In this document: piece after piece, positions 35,638 to 44,789 of the stretch
How the letters are laid out: each line of letters starts with the position of its first letter
Position numbering within the stretch: the stretch's first letter is position 1
NCBI GenBank assembly: GCA_905233985.1
Contig: CAJOFA010000017.1
Coordinates: 61,112-125,111 of the forward strand
Length of the DNA: 64,000 nt
Source of the DNA: an uncultured Prevotella sp.
GTDB taxonomy: Bacteria > Bacteroidota > Bacteroidia > Bacteroidales > Bacteroidaceae
Reading direction: 5' to 3'
Notes under the pieces: generated by a model
Seen by the model: only the letters and a program-made list of their open reading frames with translations
Databases searched by the model: none
What the model was told of the DNA's origin: nothing
Made by a program: the position numbers and the translations under genes

Positions 35638-38529
35638 ATGAAAACTTTTCTGCAATATGTCGCCGAGGACATCATCCGAAAGCACGGCACCGACCTGTCG
35701 CACATGGCTGTGGTGTTTCCCAACAAACGTGCCTCCCTGTTCTTCAACGAATATCTGGCACGCATAGCCGGCAAACCGATTTGGAGTCCTGCCTACATCA
35801 CCATCAGCGAACTCTTCCGACAGCACTCCACGCTGCAGGTGGCCGATTCCATCAAGCTCGTCTGTGACCTGCACAAGTGCTTCACGGCATGTACCGGCAC
35901 AAAAGAGACACTTGACCAGTTCTTCGGGTGGGGACAGGTGCTGCTGGCCGACTTCGATGATATCGACAAAAACATGGCCGATGCCGACAAAGTCTTTGCC
36001 AATCTGCGTGACATCCATGAGCTGGACGACGTCTCTTACCTCACGCCGGAACAAAAACAGATTCTCCGCCAGTTCTTCGGAAACTTTGCAGAGGACCAGC
36101 AGACGGAGATTAAGAAGCGCTTTTTGAATCTTTGGAGCCATTTCATCGACATATATCACCATTACAACGATTCTCTGCAACAACAGCAGTTAGCTTACGA
36201 AGGATCTCTCTATCGGCAGGTCGCCCTCGATGAAACGGTAGATTTTGAATACGACACGTATGTCTTCGTGGGCTTCAACCTGCTGCAACAGGTAGAGCAG
36301 AGACTCTTCGAGCGCCTGAAGAAAGCAGGAAAAGCCCGATTCTATTGGGATTTCGACCACTACTATATGCCTGGGAAGGATGCCAGGAAGGAAAACGAAG
36401 CGGGCTACTACATCGCACAGCATCTGCAGCAGTTCCCCAACAAACTGGACATCAACGCCGATGAAATCTACCGTAATTTCCTCCGTGACAAGCAGCTGAC
36501 CTACATGGCAGCCACTACCGAGAACATCCAGGCGCGTTACATTGCCGACTGGCTGAAAGAGCAGGACCGCATTGCCGACGGCAAGCGTACTGCCATCGTG
36601 CTCTGTGACGAGGGACTGTTACCCTCGGTCATCCACTGTCTGCCTGACGAGATAGAGAAAGTAAACATCACGACAGGCTATCCGCTCATACAGTCGCCCG
36701 TGACCTCATTCGTCCTCCAGCTGCTTACCCTGCAGACCATTGGCAAGACGGCCAACGGACGCTACCGGCTGAAGTACGTCAACCGCGTACTGCGGCATCC
36801 CTATGCCTGCTACCTCTCAGACAACGTTCAGGAACTGCTTGACGAGCTGAACACAAACCACATCTACTATGTCGCACCAGAACAGCTCACGCCTCTCGCC
36901 CTTCATTCCTCATCACTCACCCCTCACCAGCTCTTCCGTTGGCTGACAGACCTGCTCAGCGTGGTTGCCTGCAGCGTCAGGGAAAGAACAGAAGCGGCAG
37001 ACAGAGACCCATTGTTCACCGAATCGCTCTTCCGCATGTACACCCTGCTCAACCGGCTCTGTGACCTGATGAACAGCGGCGACCTGAATGTGGAAGTGCC
37101 TACCCTGCAACGACTGCTGACACAACTCATCCAGTCAACGACCGTGCCCTTCCACGGTGAGCCCGCTGAGGGACTTCAGGTGATGGGCGTGCTGGAGACG
37201 CGCAACCTCGACTTCGACCATGTGCTCATGCTCTCATGCAATGAGGGCAACATGCCGCGTGGCGTCAACGACACCTCATTCATCCCCTATAGCATCCGCA
37301 AGGCATACGGACTGACCACCATCGACCACAAAGTAGCTATCTACTCCTATTATTTCCACCGGCTGCTTCAACGGGCCAAGGATGTGACGTTTATCTACAA
37401 CAATGCGACGGAGGACGGCAAGACAGGCGAGATGAGCCGTTTCATGCTCCAGATGATGGTGGAAAGCGGCCTTTCCATTGGACATCAGACGCTACAGGCA
37501 AACAAGACTCCGTCAGCCAACCAACTCCCGACAGCCGTTCCCAAGACACCCGAGGTCATGGGCCAACTGCTGAAGAGGTTTGCTTTGTCGCCTAAGAATG
37601 AAGACAAGTCCCCGCTCCTCACTCCGTCGGCCATCAACCGTTACATGCGTTGCCAGTTGCAGTTCTATTACAACTATGTCTGCGGTCTGCGTGAGACATT
37701 GTACGACGAAGAGGATGCTATTGACGGACGCACCTTCGGAAACATCTTCCATGAGGCAGCCCATCGCATCTATGAACAGCTGGGCTTCCACATCACCGCT
37801 GCCCCACTCGACTACCTGCTGAAGCAGCGAAAGAACATCGAAGACGCTGTTGACAATGCCATCAAGAGGGAACTGCTGAAGATGAAGAAATCCGACAAGA
37901 TGCCCGACCTGAACGGACTTCAGATTATCAACCGCGCCGTCATCATCCGTTACTTGCGTCAGCTGCTCGAGACAGACAAGACGCTCGCTCCCTTCACTAT
38001 CCTCGGACTGGAGAAGACCGTCAGTCGCTCGTGGCAGGTAAACAGCGGCAAAACATCATTCCAGACCACCATCGGCGGCACCATCGACAGACTGGATAAT
38101 CCTCCGCTGGGCCCTGAAGATAGCGTGATTCGCGTCGTGGACTACAAGACAGGAGGTGGAAAGGTTGACAGTCTGCCCGACGTGGCAGCCATCTTCGACC
38201 CGGAGAATATCGGCAAGAAGCACAGCGAATACTATCTGCAGACATTCATCTACGGGCTCATTGTGAGTGAGTCAAAGGAATACAACAGCAATCAGAAACC
38301 CGTCATCCCTGCCCTGTTCTTTGTCCAGCATGCAGCTCAGGAAAACTATTCGCCCGTGCTGAAAATGGCTGACGAGGACATCGCCAACGTGGAGAGATTC
38401 CGTCAGGAGTTTGAAGAACACCTGTCGTCACTCATCAACGAAATCTTCAATGCCGACATACCGTTCCACCCCACTGCCAACACGAAAGACTGCGCAAACT
38501 GTCCCTACGCACAGCTCTGTCGACAATAA
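35638..38529 (+). CDS. addB: AddB-like PD-(D/E)XK exonuclease subunit
   Basis: A 963-residue partner of the preceding helicase. The N-terminal half is helicase-like with a degenerate P-loop region (VVFPNKRASLFFNEYLA). The C-terminal nuclease has VVDYKTGGGK, and the CxxC...C cluster DCANCPYAQLC at the end plus an upstream Cys (MRCQLQFYYNYV) fits the iron-sulfur cluster of AddB-type nucleases. A heptad repeat interrupts the coding sequence near residue 420-431. It ends just before the SRP RNA promoter. Confidence 0.85.
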   Translation: MKTFLQYVAEDIIRKHGTDLSHMAVVFPNKRASLFFNEYLARIAGKPIWSPAYITISELFRQHSTLQVADSIKLVCDLHKCFTACTGTKETLDQFFGWGQVLLADFDDIDKNMADADKVFANLRDIHELDDVSYLTPEQKQILRQFFGNFAEDQQTEIKKRFLNLWSHFIDIYHHYNDSLQQQQLAYEGSLYRQVALDETVDFEYDTYVFVGFNLLQQVEQRLFERLKKAGKARFYWDFDHYYMPGKDARKENEAGYYIAQHLQQFPNKLDINADEIYRNFLRDKQLTYMAATTENIQARYIADWLKEQDRIADGKRTAIVLCDEGLLPSVIHCLPDEIEKVNITTGYPLIQSPVTSFVLQLLTLQTIGKTANGRYRLKYVNRVLRHPYACYLSDNVQELLDELNTNHIYYVAPEQLTPLALHSSSLTPHQLFRWLTDLLSVVACSVRERTEAADRDPLFTESLFRMYTLLNRLCDLMNSGDLNVEVPTLQRLLTQLIQSTTVPFHGEPAEGLQVMGVLETRNLDFDHVLMLSCNEGNMPRGVNDTSFIPYSIRKAYGLTTIDHKVAIYSYYFHRLLQRAKDVTFIYNNATEDGKTGEMSRFMLQMMVESGLSIGHQTLQANKTPSANQLPTAVPKTPEVMGQLLKRFALSPKNEDKSPLLTPSAINRYMRCQLQFYYNYVCGLRETLYDEEDAIDGRTFGNIFHEAAHRIYEQLGFHITAAPLDYLLKQRKNIEDAVDNAIKRELLKMKKSDKMPDLNGLQIINRAVIIRYLRQLLETDKTLAPFTILGLEKTVSRSWQVNSGKTSFQTTIGGTIDRLDNPPLGPEDSVIRVVDYKTGGGKVDSLPDVAAIFDPENIGKKHSEYYLQTFIYGLIVSESKEYNSNQKPVIPALFFVQHAAQENYSPVLKMADEDIANVERFRQEFEEHLSSLINEIFNADIPFHPTANTKDCANCPYAQLCRQ
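36896..36930. repeat. Five-unit heptad repeat inside addB
   Basis: Units TCGCCCT, TCATTCC, TCATCAC, TCACCCC, TCACCAG in 7-bp register, encoding ALHSSSLTPHQ between two conserved helical segments. Probably an insertion of repeat DNA into a tolerant loop. Confidence 0.55.
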
Positions 38530-38544
38530 ATTTTGTTAAATAAT

Positions 38545-38575
38545 TTTGAATTCTGCTCAGTTTGTATTATCTTTG
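38545..38575 (+). promoter_or_regulatory. Promoter of the SRP RNA
   Basis: TTTG at 38545-38548, 19-bp spacer, TATCTTTG at 38568-38575. Transcription is expected from about 38582. Confidence 0.8.
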
Positions 38576-38620
38576 CAACGTGGATCGTGCTGAATAGATC
38601 GGGATACTCATCAAATGAAA

Positions 38621-38740
38621 TCGAAAACCGAGTCAGCTCCTTCAGTCCATGGCGGGCCACAGGCTCTCACAAGGAGCAGCAGTAATGCCGGTGGATTACA
38701 ACGATTGGAGGGCACTCAAATCTTAGAAATAGGAGTTTTC
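38621..38740 (+). ncRNA. ffs: Probable signal recognition particle RNA (4.5S)
   Basis: A long interrupted hairpin around the conserved domain IV: the 5' strand has GGGCCACAGG, the tip is CTCTCACAAG, and the 3' strand is GAGCAGCAGTAATGCC, which matches the CAGG / GAGCAG symmetric loop and the AGTAA element of SRP RNAs. Supporting pairs further out are AGTCC/GGATT, CTCC/GGAG and GAGT/ACTC (38630-38633 with 38714-38717), and possibly GAAAAC/GTTTTC. Its promoter is strong. The RNA binds Ffh and targets nascent membrane proteins. The ends are estimates; the core is 38630-38717. Confidence 0.7.
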
Positions 38741-38804
38741 ATCACATCATTGGCACGACCCACTTTTTTCTAAATGGAAAGTTAGAAATTAAAACCAGAT
38801 TACC

Positions 38805-39404
38805 ATGTTTTCCGGAATAGTAGAAGAGATGGCTACCGTTGTAGCCTTGCATCAGGACAGGGAGAATATCGACTTTACCCTGAGTTGTCCATTTACCAGC
38901 GAACTGAAGATTGACCAAAGCGTTGCCCACAACGGGGTGTGCCTCACGGTGGTTGACATTCAGGGCGACACCTATACGGTGACGGCCATGCGCGAGACGC
39001 TACAGCGCTCGAACCTTGGACTGCTTAAAGTAGGCGACCATGTGAATGTGGAGCGCTCCATGCTGATGAACGGACGTCTGGACGGGCACATCGTTCAGGG
39101 ACATGTGGACGGTAAGGCGACGTGTACGTCTGTTGAGGATGCCGACGGCAGCAAAATATTCACTTTTGAATATGAGGCAGACCGTGAGATGGCTAAGCGA
39201 GGCTACTTCACGGTGGACAAAGGTTCTGTGACGGTTAACGGTGTGTCACTCACCGTGTGCAATCCTACTGTTAACAGCTTCCAGGTGTCCATCATCCCTT
39301 ACACGCTGGGGCATACGAACTTCTGCGATATCCGTGTAGGAACGGTGGTGAACATTGAATTTGATATTCTCGGGAAATACATCGCAAGACTTCAGGCTCT
39401 CTGA
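38805..39404 (+). CDS. ribE: Riboflavin synthase alpha chain
   Basis: A 199-residue enzyme that dismutates two lumazine molecules to riboflavin. It starts MFSGIVEEMATV, contains the typical VAHNGVCLTVV in the first half and a matching VTVNGVSLTVCN in the second half, reflecting its two-fold repeated barrel. It lies after the SRP RNA; I found no FMN riboswitch in the leader. It is convergent with radA (38 bp between the stops). Cytoplasmic. Confidence 0.95.
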   Translation: MFSGIVEEMATVVALHQDRENIDFTLSCPFTSELKIDQSVAHNGVCLTVVDIQGDTYTVTAMRETLQRSNLGLLKVGDHVNVERSMLMNGRLDGHIVQGHVDGKATCTSVEDADGSKIFTFEYEADREMAKRGYFTVDKGSVTVNGVSLTVCNPTVNSFQVSIIPYTLGHTNFCDIRVGTVVNIEFDILGKYIARLQAL

Positions 39405-39442
39405 AGTCCCTTGAAGGTAGGTTGAGGTTGGTGTGAAGGAGC

Positions 39443-40828
39443 TTACCCGAACAGGGCACGAAGCGCTTCCTCAACCTTACGGACAGGTACCAGTTCTATA
39501 CTGAACATCTTACGTTCCAGCGCGCTAAGGTTGTGACGCGGAATAATGATATGGGTAAAGCCGAGCTTCTCTGCCTCGGCAATGCGCTGTTCTATGCGCG
39601 CAACAGGACGCACCTCGCCACTCAGACCGACTTCACCACACATGCACCAGTCGCTGTCAATAGGGGTGTCAACGTTGGATGACAACACGGCAGCAATCAC
39701 GCTGAGGTCCATAGCCATGTCGGTCACACGCAGTCCACCGGCGATATTCAGAAACACATCTTTCTGCATCAGCTTAAAGCCCACACGTTTCTCAAGCACA
39801 GCCAGCAACATGTTCAGACGTCGCTGGTCGAATCCTGTAGCAGAACGCTGCGGAGTGCCGTAGGCTGCCGTAGAAACCAATGCTTGTGTCTCCACCAGGA
39901 AGGGACGAACACCCTCAATGGCGGAACTGATGGCAACACCCGAAAGCCCGTCACGGTCTTGTGTCAGTAACAGCTCTGACGGATTGCTCACCTGTCGGAG
40001 ACCTGTCTGCTGCATCTCATAGATACCCAACTCCGATGTGCTGCCAAAGCGGTTCTTCATGCTTCGCAGGATTCGATACATATAATGCTGGTCACCCTCA
40101 AACTGGATGACGGTATCAACGATATGCTCCAGAATCTTCGGACCTGCCAGCGTTCCCTCTTTCGTGATGTGACCGATGAGGATGACGGGAACTCCTGCTG
40201 TCTTGGCAAAGCGCAGTAATGCCGAAGCACATTCACGTACCTGGGCAATGCTTCCTGCACTGGACTCCACGTCCTCGGTGGAAATGGTCTGAATGGAGTC
40301 TATCACTACGAGTTCAGGCGTCGTCTCCTTGATGTGCTCGAAGATGGTCTCTAACGAGTTCTCGCAGAGGATGAGGAAATTGTCATCGGATGGTTTTGCG
40401 TTCAGCCGTTCTGCCCTCATCTTCAACTGATGGGCACTCTCCTCACCGCTGACATAGAGAATACGCTTCTCGTGCATGTTGAGCATGGTCTGCAACAGAA
40501 GTGTGGACTTGCCTATGCCTGGTTCGCCTCCCAGCAACACGATGGAGCCAGGAACAAGACCACCTCCCAGCACACGGTTCAGTTCTGCGTCGTGCATATC
40601 AATGCGAGGGTCATCATGAGCGCTGATGTCACTTAACTTGAGTACTTTGTTACTTCTCAATGCATGACCTGCCGTAGCAGCGGCACTGGAGGCGACTTGC
40701 TGACGTGTGTCTGCCACACGGATTTCCTTAAACGTGTTCCATTGGCCGCAAGCAGGACACTTGCCAACCCACTTCGGAGACTCCTGCCCGCAATTCGAGC
40801 AAACGTATGCTATCTTATCCTTTGCCAT
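39443..40828 (-). CDS. radA: DNA repair protein RadA
   Basis: A 461-residue RecA-like helicase for branch migration. The N-terminal zinc motif YVCSNCGQESPKWVGKCPACGQW, the Walker A LGGEPGIGKSTLLLQ (about residues 97-111), the KNRFGS motif of RadA and the C-terminal Lon-like domain (ITHIIIPRHN) are all visible. It begins eight bases after the regulator gene's stop codon, so it is likely co-transcribed with it. Confidence 0.95.
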   Translation of the reverse strand: MAKDKIAYVCSNCGQESPKWVGKCPACGQWNTFKEIRVADTRQQVASSAAATAGHALRSNKVLKLSDISAHDDPRIDMHDAELNRVLGGGLVPGSIVLLGGEPGIGKSTLLLQTMLNMHEKRILYVSGEESAHQLKMRAERLNAKPSDDNFLILCENSLETIFEHIKETTPELVVIDSIQTISTEDVESSAGSIAQVRECASALLRFAKTAGVPVILIGHITKEGTLAGPKILEHIVDTVIQFEGDQHYMYRILRSMKNRFGSTSELGIYEMQQTGLRQVSNPSELLLTQDRDGLSGVAISSAIEGVRPFLVETQALVSTAAYGTPQRSATGFDQRRLNMLLAVLEKRVGFKLMQKDVFLNIAGGLRVTDMAMDLSVIAAVLSSNVDTPIDSDWCMCGEVGLSGEVRPVARIEQRIAEAEKLGFTHIIIPRHNLSALERKMFSIELVPVRKVEEALRALFG

Positions 40829-40836
40829 GTTTTTTG

Positions 40837-43800
40837 TTAGGTGTTTGGTGTATTCACCGTCATTTTCATCCTACGGTATTCAGTGGGAGACATGCTGGTC
40901 ATGCTCTTGAAAGAATGGGCGAAATAGATGGGATCGTTGAAGCCGGTGCTTTTGACAACATCGGGTACGCTAATACCTATATGACTATCAAACAACAATA
41001 TGGCTTTCTTGATGCGGAACTCTGTGATGAACTCCTTGGGCGACTTCTTGGTCAGCGTTTCTATTTGACTGACGTAAGCCGCACGTCCTAACGAGGACTG
41101 CGCCACCAAGTCATCAATAGTCAGATTGGAATCGGCATAATTGTCTTCAAGCCAGTTCATCATACGCTCAACCAACTGGTAGTCGTCCTTCTTCTCGAAT
41201 GTCATAGAGTCCGCCCCTATCTTCAGCGTACGACGGCGTAAGTTCCGTTTCTTGCGTACTTGCAATACAAAGACGAGAACCAAAAGGAGGACAGTTATCA
41301 CGATAAGATAGCACCATAATGCTGCAGGTGACAGGAACCAATATGGCGGTACCCTGACTTCAATGGTACGCATATCGAACTGGTCAGGGGACTCCAGCAG
41401 GAATGCCTTGACACGGAAGTGGTACACCCCTACCGGCAAATCTTCATAAGTAGCCGTCAGTTGGTTATCGGCATTATGCCAATCCTCGTCGTAACCCTCC
41501 AGCATATACTGATAGAGCACACGATGCTGAAGCTGGTAGTTCAGCGAAGCAAAGCGGAAGGTAAAGCTACTGCTGCGACTGGGCAACTCCACGCTGCTGC
41601 TCTCTGGAACATAATAGTCATACAGATTGTTGAGACGAGGACTGACCAACTGGTCGTTTATCCAGAAATCAGTAATGCGCAGCATGAGTTGAGATGCCGA
41701 GGAATTAACCAGTTTCTTACGGTCAACGAAATAGTAACCGTCAAGTGTACCGAAGAAGATATTGTTGTCAGGCATCGCAAGGGCGGCACACTCTGAGCAC
41801 AAGGTGTCATCGACGCCATCCTGTGTGGAGAAGATGCAGAAAAAACGCTTCTCGGTATCAAACGACACCAGTTCATCCTCCGTAGCAATCCACGCATTAC
41901 CTTGATTGTCAAACGTAAGACTTCTGATTTCGGCCGATGGAAGTCCGTCCTTGGTATCAAAGTTCTCAAACATCCAGTTGCCGTCATCATCGCGGCCAAT
42001 AGTATGAGACAGTCCCCCACCATTAGTACCGACCCACACAGAACCTTTTGCGTCGCAGGCAAGGCAGATGATGTCGGTGCTGCTGATAACATGCTCCGGA
42101 TTGCTGCAAGGCTTGACCTCTTCTATTTGGAATTGACCGTCGTGGCAGGACATCATCAGCAGGCCGTCTGTCGTACCAGCCCATACCTGGTCATCCTTGT
42201 CAATCGTCAGCGTACGAACCTTCAAATAGGAATCCTTCGGATAATTCAGCCCATTGTCCTTATGCTTAAGTCGGAACGTACCGTCCTTCTGCTTCATCAA
42301 CAAATTCACGCCACCGTCATAGGTCGCAATCCAGATGTTGCCCGACTTGTCCTCTACCGTACAATAGGTGTTATTGTTATTCAAACAGTTGGGATCATCG
42401 TCCTTATGCACGTAGGAGTTGAAGGCGTAGCCACCATCGTCGAGCGGTGTAATTACTGTCACTCCGTCACCATTTGAGGATATCCAGTAGTTACCGGCTC
42501 TGTCCACGCTGATGCCGTAGATACTTCCAAAGGGGCGACCATTGTTGTCGCAGTTCAAATCTATGCGTTTCTTATCCTTCGTCATGATGCACAATGTGCT
42601 CATCTTGTTGCCAATGAGCACCAAATCACGTTTCTTGTCGTAACAGAAGGCACGCACTTCATTGATGTTTGAGTCGCTTGCGTCATTGAAGAGTCGCTCA
42701 CGTCCAATGATGCTTTGCAGGATTTCAAGTCTCTCCAGTCCCTTGCGGGCTGTTGATTCCCACAAAACGCCCTCGGACAGTGGGGCAAAAGCATTAACGG
42801 TGTTCAGCAGGTTCCAAATGTTCGACGGGTCGTTATGGAAAAACTCCACCTCATCAGTTTCCCGGTTGTAGTAGCCAAATCCTCCAAGATTCATTGCTAT
42901 CCATAGGATACCGTTTGTTTCCATCATAACGGCCCCATTTACGTCATGCTGGGGAACCAGAACTTTCTGTGTGAAACTCTTGACTTGTCCTGTTGCAGGA
43001 TTCAAGCGCGACACTCCTTGTGCTTCCTGCGAGAACCATACAAGATTCTGACTGTCAACAAACAACGAGGAAATGGGTGTTTGCAAAACAGCTAATGTCT
43101 TAGGCTCCTGCTCAGAGCCGAAGGAGATGAGTTTACCCGAGTCGGTGCCAACATAGACCCGGCCATTGTGGAAGAACAGGTGTCTTGTTATTTCGTCCTC
43201 GCAGACACCGTTTGACTCTAATGTTCCCTCAGAAAGATTCAAGCAGTGAACACCCTTGTCAGTTCCTACCCAAAAGATGTTTTGACTTCCCTCGACAACA
43301 GACAAAGGCTGAAGACCATCAGTCTTAATCAATTGATTGATAACCTTACCGTTCTTATCCAGGTGCATGACATAAATGCCTTGATTGCGGATGAGGGCAA
43401 TAACTTCGCCTGTCGATGTCACGGTAAGGTCATTGTTGGTCTTGAAATTCTCACCGCCCTGGACATCCTCAAAAGCGCTTTGAATCTTATCCGTCCGGCG
43501 GTTCAGCACAAACACGCGGTCGTCATGCATCCGGAGCCAGACATTCTGTTGACGGTCAATCTGTATGGACGAGATACGATTATGAAGCAACGGGACGCCA
43601 CTACGGTTACCCGTTACATAATTATAGAAGTGGTAACCGTCAAAACGTGACAGACCATTCCACGTAGCAAGCCAGATATAGCCATAATCATCACGCTTAA
43701 TGCATGAAATAGCATTGCTGGCCATTCCGTCGTAGGTGGAATAGTGTGACAGCGTAGCCCTCAGTTCCTGTGCACAAACAGTCTGGGAACACATAGTGCT

Positions 43801-43854
43801 CACAGACACAGCAAACAGTAGCTTGAACAACAGACGGTTACACTTCATGGACAT
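40837..43854 (-). CDS. Membrane-spanning propeller regulator with AraC-type DNA-binding domain, no kinase
   Basis: A 1005-residue protein. A signal peptide (about residues 1-28) is followed by periplasmic two-component-regulator propeller repeats (YGYIWLATWNGLSRFDG, GNIWIATYDGGVNLL, GSVWVGTNGGGLSHT), a Y_Y_Y-like domain (YEDLPVGVYHFRVKA), one membrane helix at about 842-864 and a cytoplasmic AraC-type helix-turn-helix (about 900-1000; TIDDLVAQSSLGRAAYVSQIETLTKKSP). Hybrid two-component systems of Bacteroidota have the same sensor and DNA-binding ends, but here the histidine kinase and receiver domains are missing: only about 35 residues separate the helix and the DNA-binding part. It seems to be a one-component transmembrane regulator. 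The ligand is unknown. Confidence 0.88.
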   Translation of the reverse strand: MSMKCNRLLFKLLFAVSVSTMCSQTVCAQELRATLSHYSTYDGMASNAISCIKRDDYGYIWLATWNGLSRFDGYHFYNYVTGNRSGVPLLHNRISSIQIDRQQNVWLRMHDDRVFVLNRRTDKIQSAFEDVQGGENFKTNNDLTVTSTGEVIALIRNQGIYVMHLDKNGKVINQLIKTDGLQPLSVVEGSQNIFWVGTDKGVHCLNLSEGTLESNGVCEDEITRHLFFHNGRVYVGTDSGKLISFGSEQEPKTLAVLQTPISSLFVDSQNLVWFSQEAQGVSRLNPATGQVKSFTQKVLVPQHDVNGAVMMETNGILWIAMNLGGFGYYNRETDEVEFFHNDPSNIWNLLNTVNAFAPLSEGVLWESTARKGLERLEILQSIIGRERLFNDASDSNINEVRAFCYDKKRDLVLIGNKMSTLCIMTKDKKRIDLNCDNNGRPFGSIYGISVDRAGNYWISSNGDGVTVITPLDDGGYAFNSYVHKDDDPNCLNNNNTYCTVEDKSGNIWIATYDGGVNLLMKQKDGTFRLKHKDNGLNYPKDSYLKVRTLTIDKDDQVWAGTTDGLLMMSCHDGQFQIEEVKPCSNPEHVISSTDIICLACDAKGSVWVGTNGGGLSHTIGRDDDGNWMFENFDTKDGLPSAEIRSLTFDNQGNAWIATEDELVSFDTEKRFFCIFSTQDGVDDTLCSECAALAMPDNNIFFGTLDGYYFVDRKKLVNSSASQLMLRITDFWINDQLVSPRLNNLYDYYVPESSSVELPSRSSSFTFRFASLNYQLQHRVLYQYMLEGYDEDWHNADNQLTATYEDLPVGVYHFRVKAFLLESPDQFDMRTIEVRVPPYWFLSPAALWCYLIVITVLLLVLVFVLQVRKKRNLRRRTLKIGADSMTFEKKDDYQLVERMMNWLEDNYADSNLTIDDLVAQSSLGRAAYVSQIETLTKKSPKEFITEFRIKKAILLFDSHIGISVPDVVKSTGFNDPIYFAHSFKSMTSMSPTEYRRMKMTVNTPNT

Positions 43855-43863
43855 TCCGGTGGA

Positions 43864-44715
43864 TTAATGTTTCTTGACCATTCTGCGGGCAGAGACGTTG
43901 AGAAAGGGCATGATTTTATCATAGCCCACCACAAACGTAGGCATACCTGCTGCATAAGCTGCAATCTCGTAGGGCTGATAGACAAATTCCACTCCCTTCT
44001 CCGTCATATAAGGCTCTGCACGGGGATGTGACAGATGGTCAATATCGTCCTCGGTCATTACGCAGCTTTTCAGGTCCTCGTCAGTTATATCAACATGTCC
44101 ATCTTCGCTGAAGTAGTCTTTCAACCCTTCCTTGGTGAGTTGATAGAAACCTTCCTTGTAAAGGTTATGCATCATGGCATAGCCGAAGCGACGACCGTCG
44201 CTCTTGCGGAAAGTGACTCCTTCAGCATACTGCATTCCATGAGCACCGCCTAAATAAGTGTCATTGAACGACATGAATGTAACCACGAGGTCTGTCTCAT
44301 AAACCTTGCGTATCTCGAACGACTCATAGAAATCAATGGACATCATGAACTCGCTGTCCATTTCTGACATCATATTTTTATATTCGTCTCTCAGTTCGGT
44401 CCAAGTCTTATGGGCATAGAAGTTTACCATCTTCTGACCGTCTAAGAGTTCCCCCTCATAGGTACCACCCAGTTTTTCATCAATATACTCTGCAACGGCA
44501 TTCCTCAGCAAAAGGCTGCCATCCGTCGGAAAGTCAATGTGAATATTCACCTGAGCGTGCTGTTTGTCTTGATGAACAACAATACTATCCACAGAAAGAC
44601 TGTCTGCATCGGCTCCCATACCTTGCAAGGGCAGTAACTTCTTTGAAATGGCATTGCAGGAGCAGATGAAAACCATTAACAGAACAAGGATTGAAAGTTT
44701 CTTCATACGCTTCAT
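43864..44715 (-). CDS. DUF3298/RsiV-like lipoprotein
   Basis: A 283-residue protein with a lipoprotein signal ending in FICSC (Cys about residue 20). The central YLGGAHGMQYAEGVTFRKSDGRRFGY is the DUF3298 signature, as in RsiV C-terminal domains. Some of these bind lysozyme or sense the envelope, but no anti-sigma part is present here. It lies just upstream of the membrane regulator gene (nine bases apart), so both may belong to one signalling unit. Confidence 0.8.
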   Translation of the reverse strand: MKRMKKLSILVLLMVFICSCNAISKKLLPLQGMGADADSLSVDSIVVHQDKQHAQVNIHIDFPTDGSLLLRNAVAEYIDEKLGGTYEGELLDGQKMVNFYAHKTWTELRDEYKNMMSEMDSEFMMSIDFYESFEIRKVYETDLVVTFMSFNDTYLGGAHGMQYAEGVTFRKSDGRRFGYAMMHNLYKEGFYQLTKEGLKDYFSEDGHVDITDEDLKSCVMTEDDIDHLSHPRAEPYMTEKGVEFVYQPYEIAAYAAGMPTFVVGYDKIMPFLNVSARRMVKKH

Positions 44716-44728
44716 TTTAATGATAATA

Positions 44729-44761
44729 AGGAGTATAGGAGTGAAACACTCCCGTACTCCT
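44729..44761 (-). terminator. Terminator after pgk
   Basis: A 15-bp stem with two mismatches, AGGAGTACGGGAGTG / CACTCCTATACTCCT on the minus strand, TTT loop, then TATTATCATT. It separates pgk from the DUF3298 gene. Confidence 0.75.
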
Positions 44762-44789
44762 AAAATCTAATCTTTTACTATTAAAGTTC

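Noticed and set aside
38582-38804. FMN riboswitch upstream of ribE
   Set aside because: I looked for the conserved RFN core (AGGGTGAAATTCCC and GACAGTATAGTCTGGATG) and did not find it; the leader is better explained by an SRP RNA.
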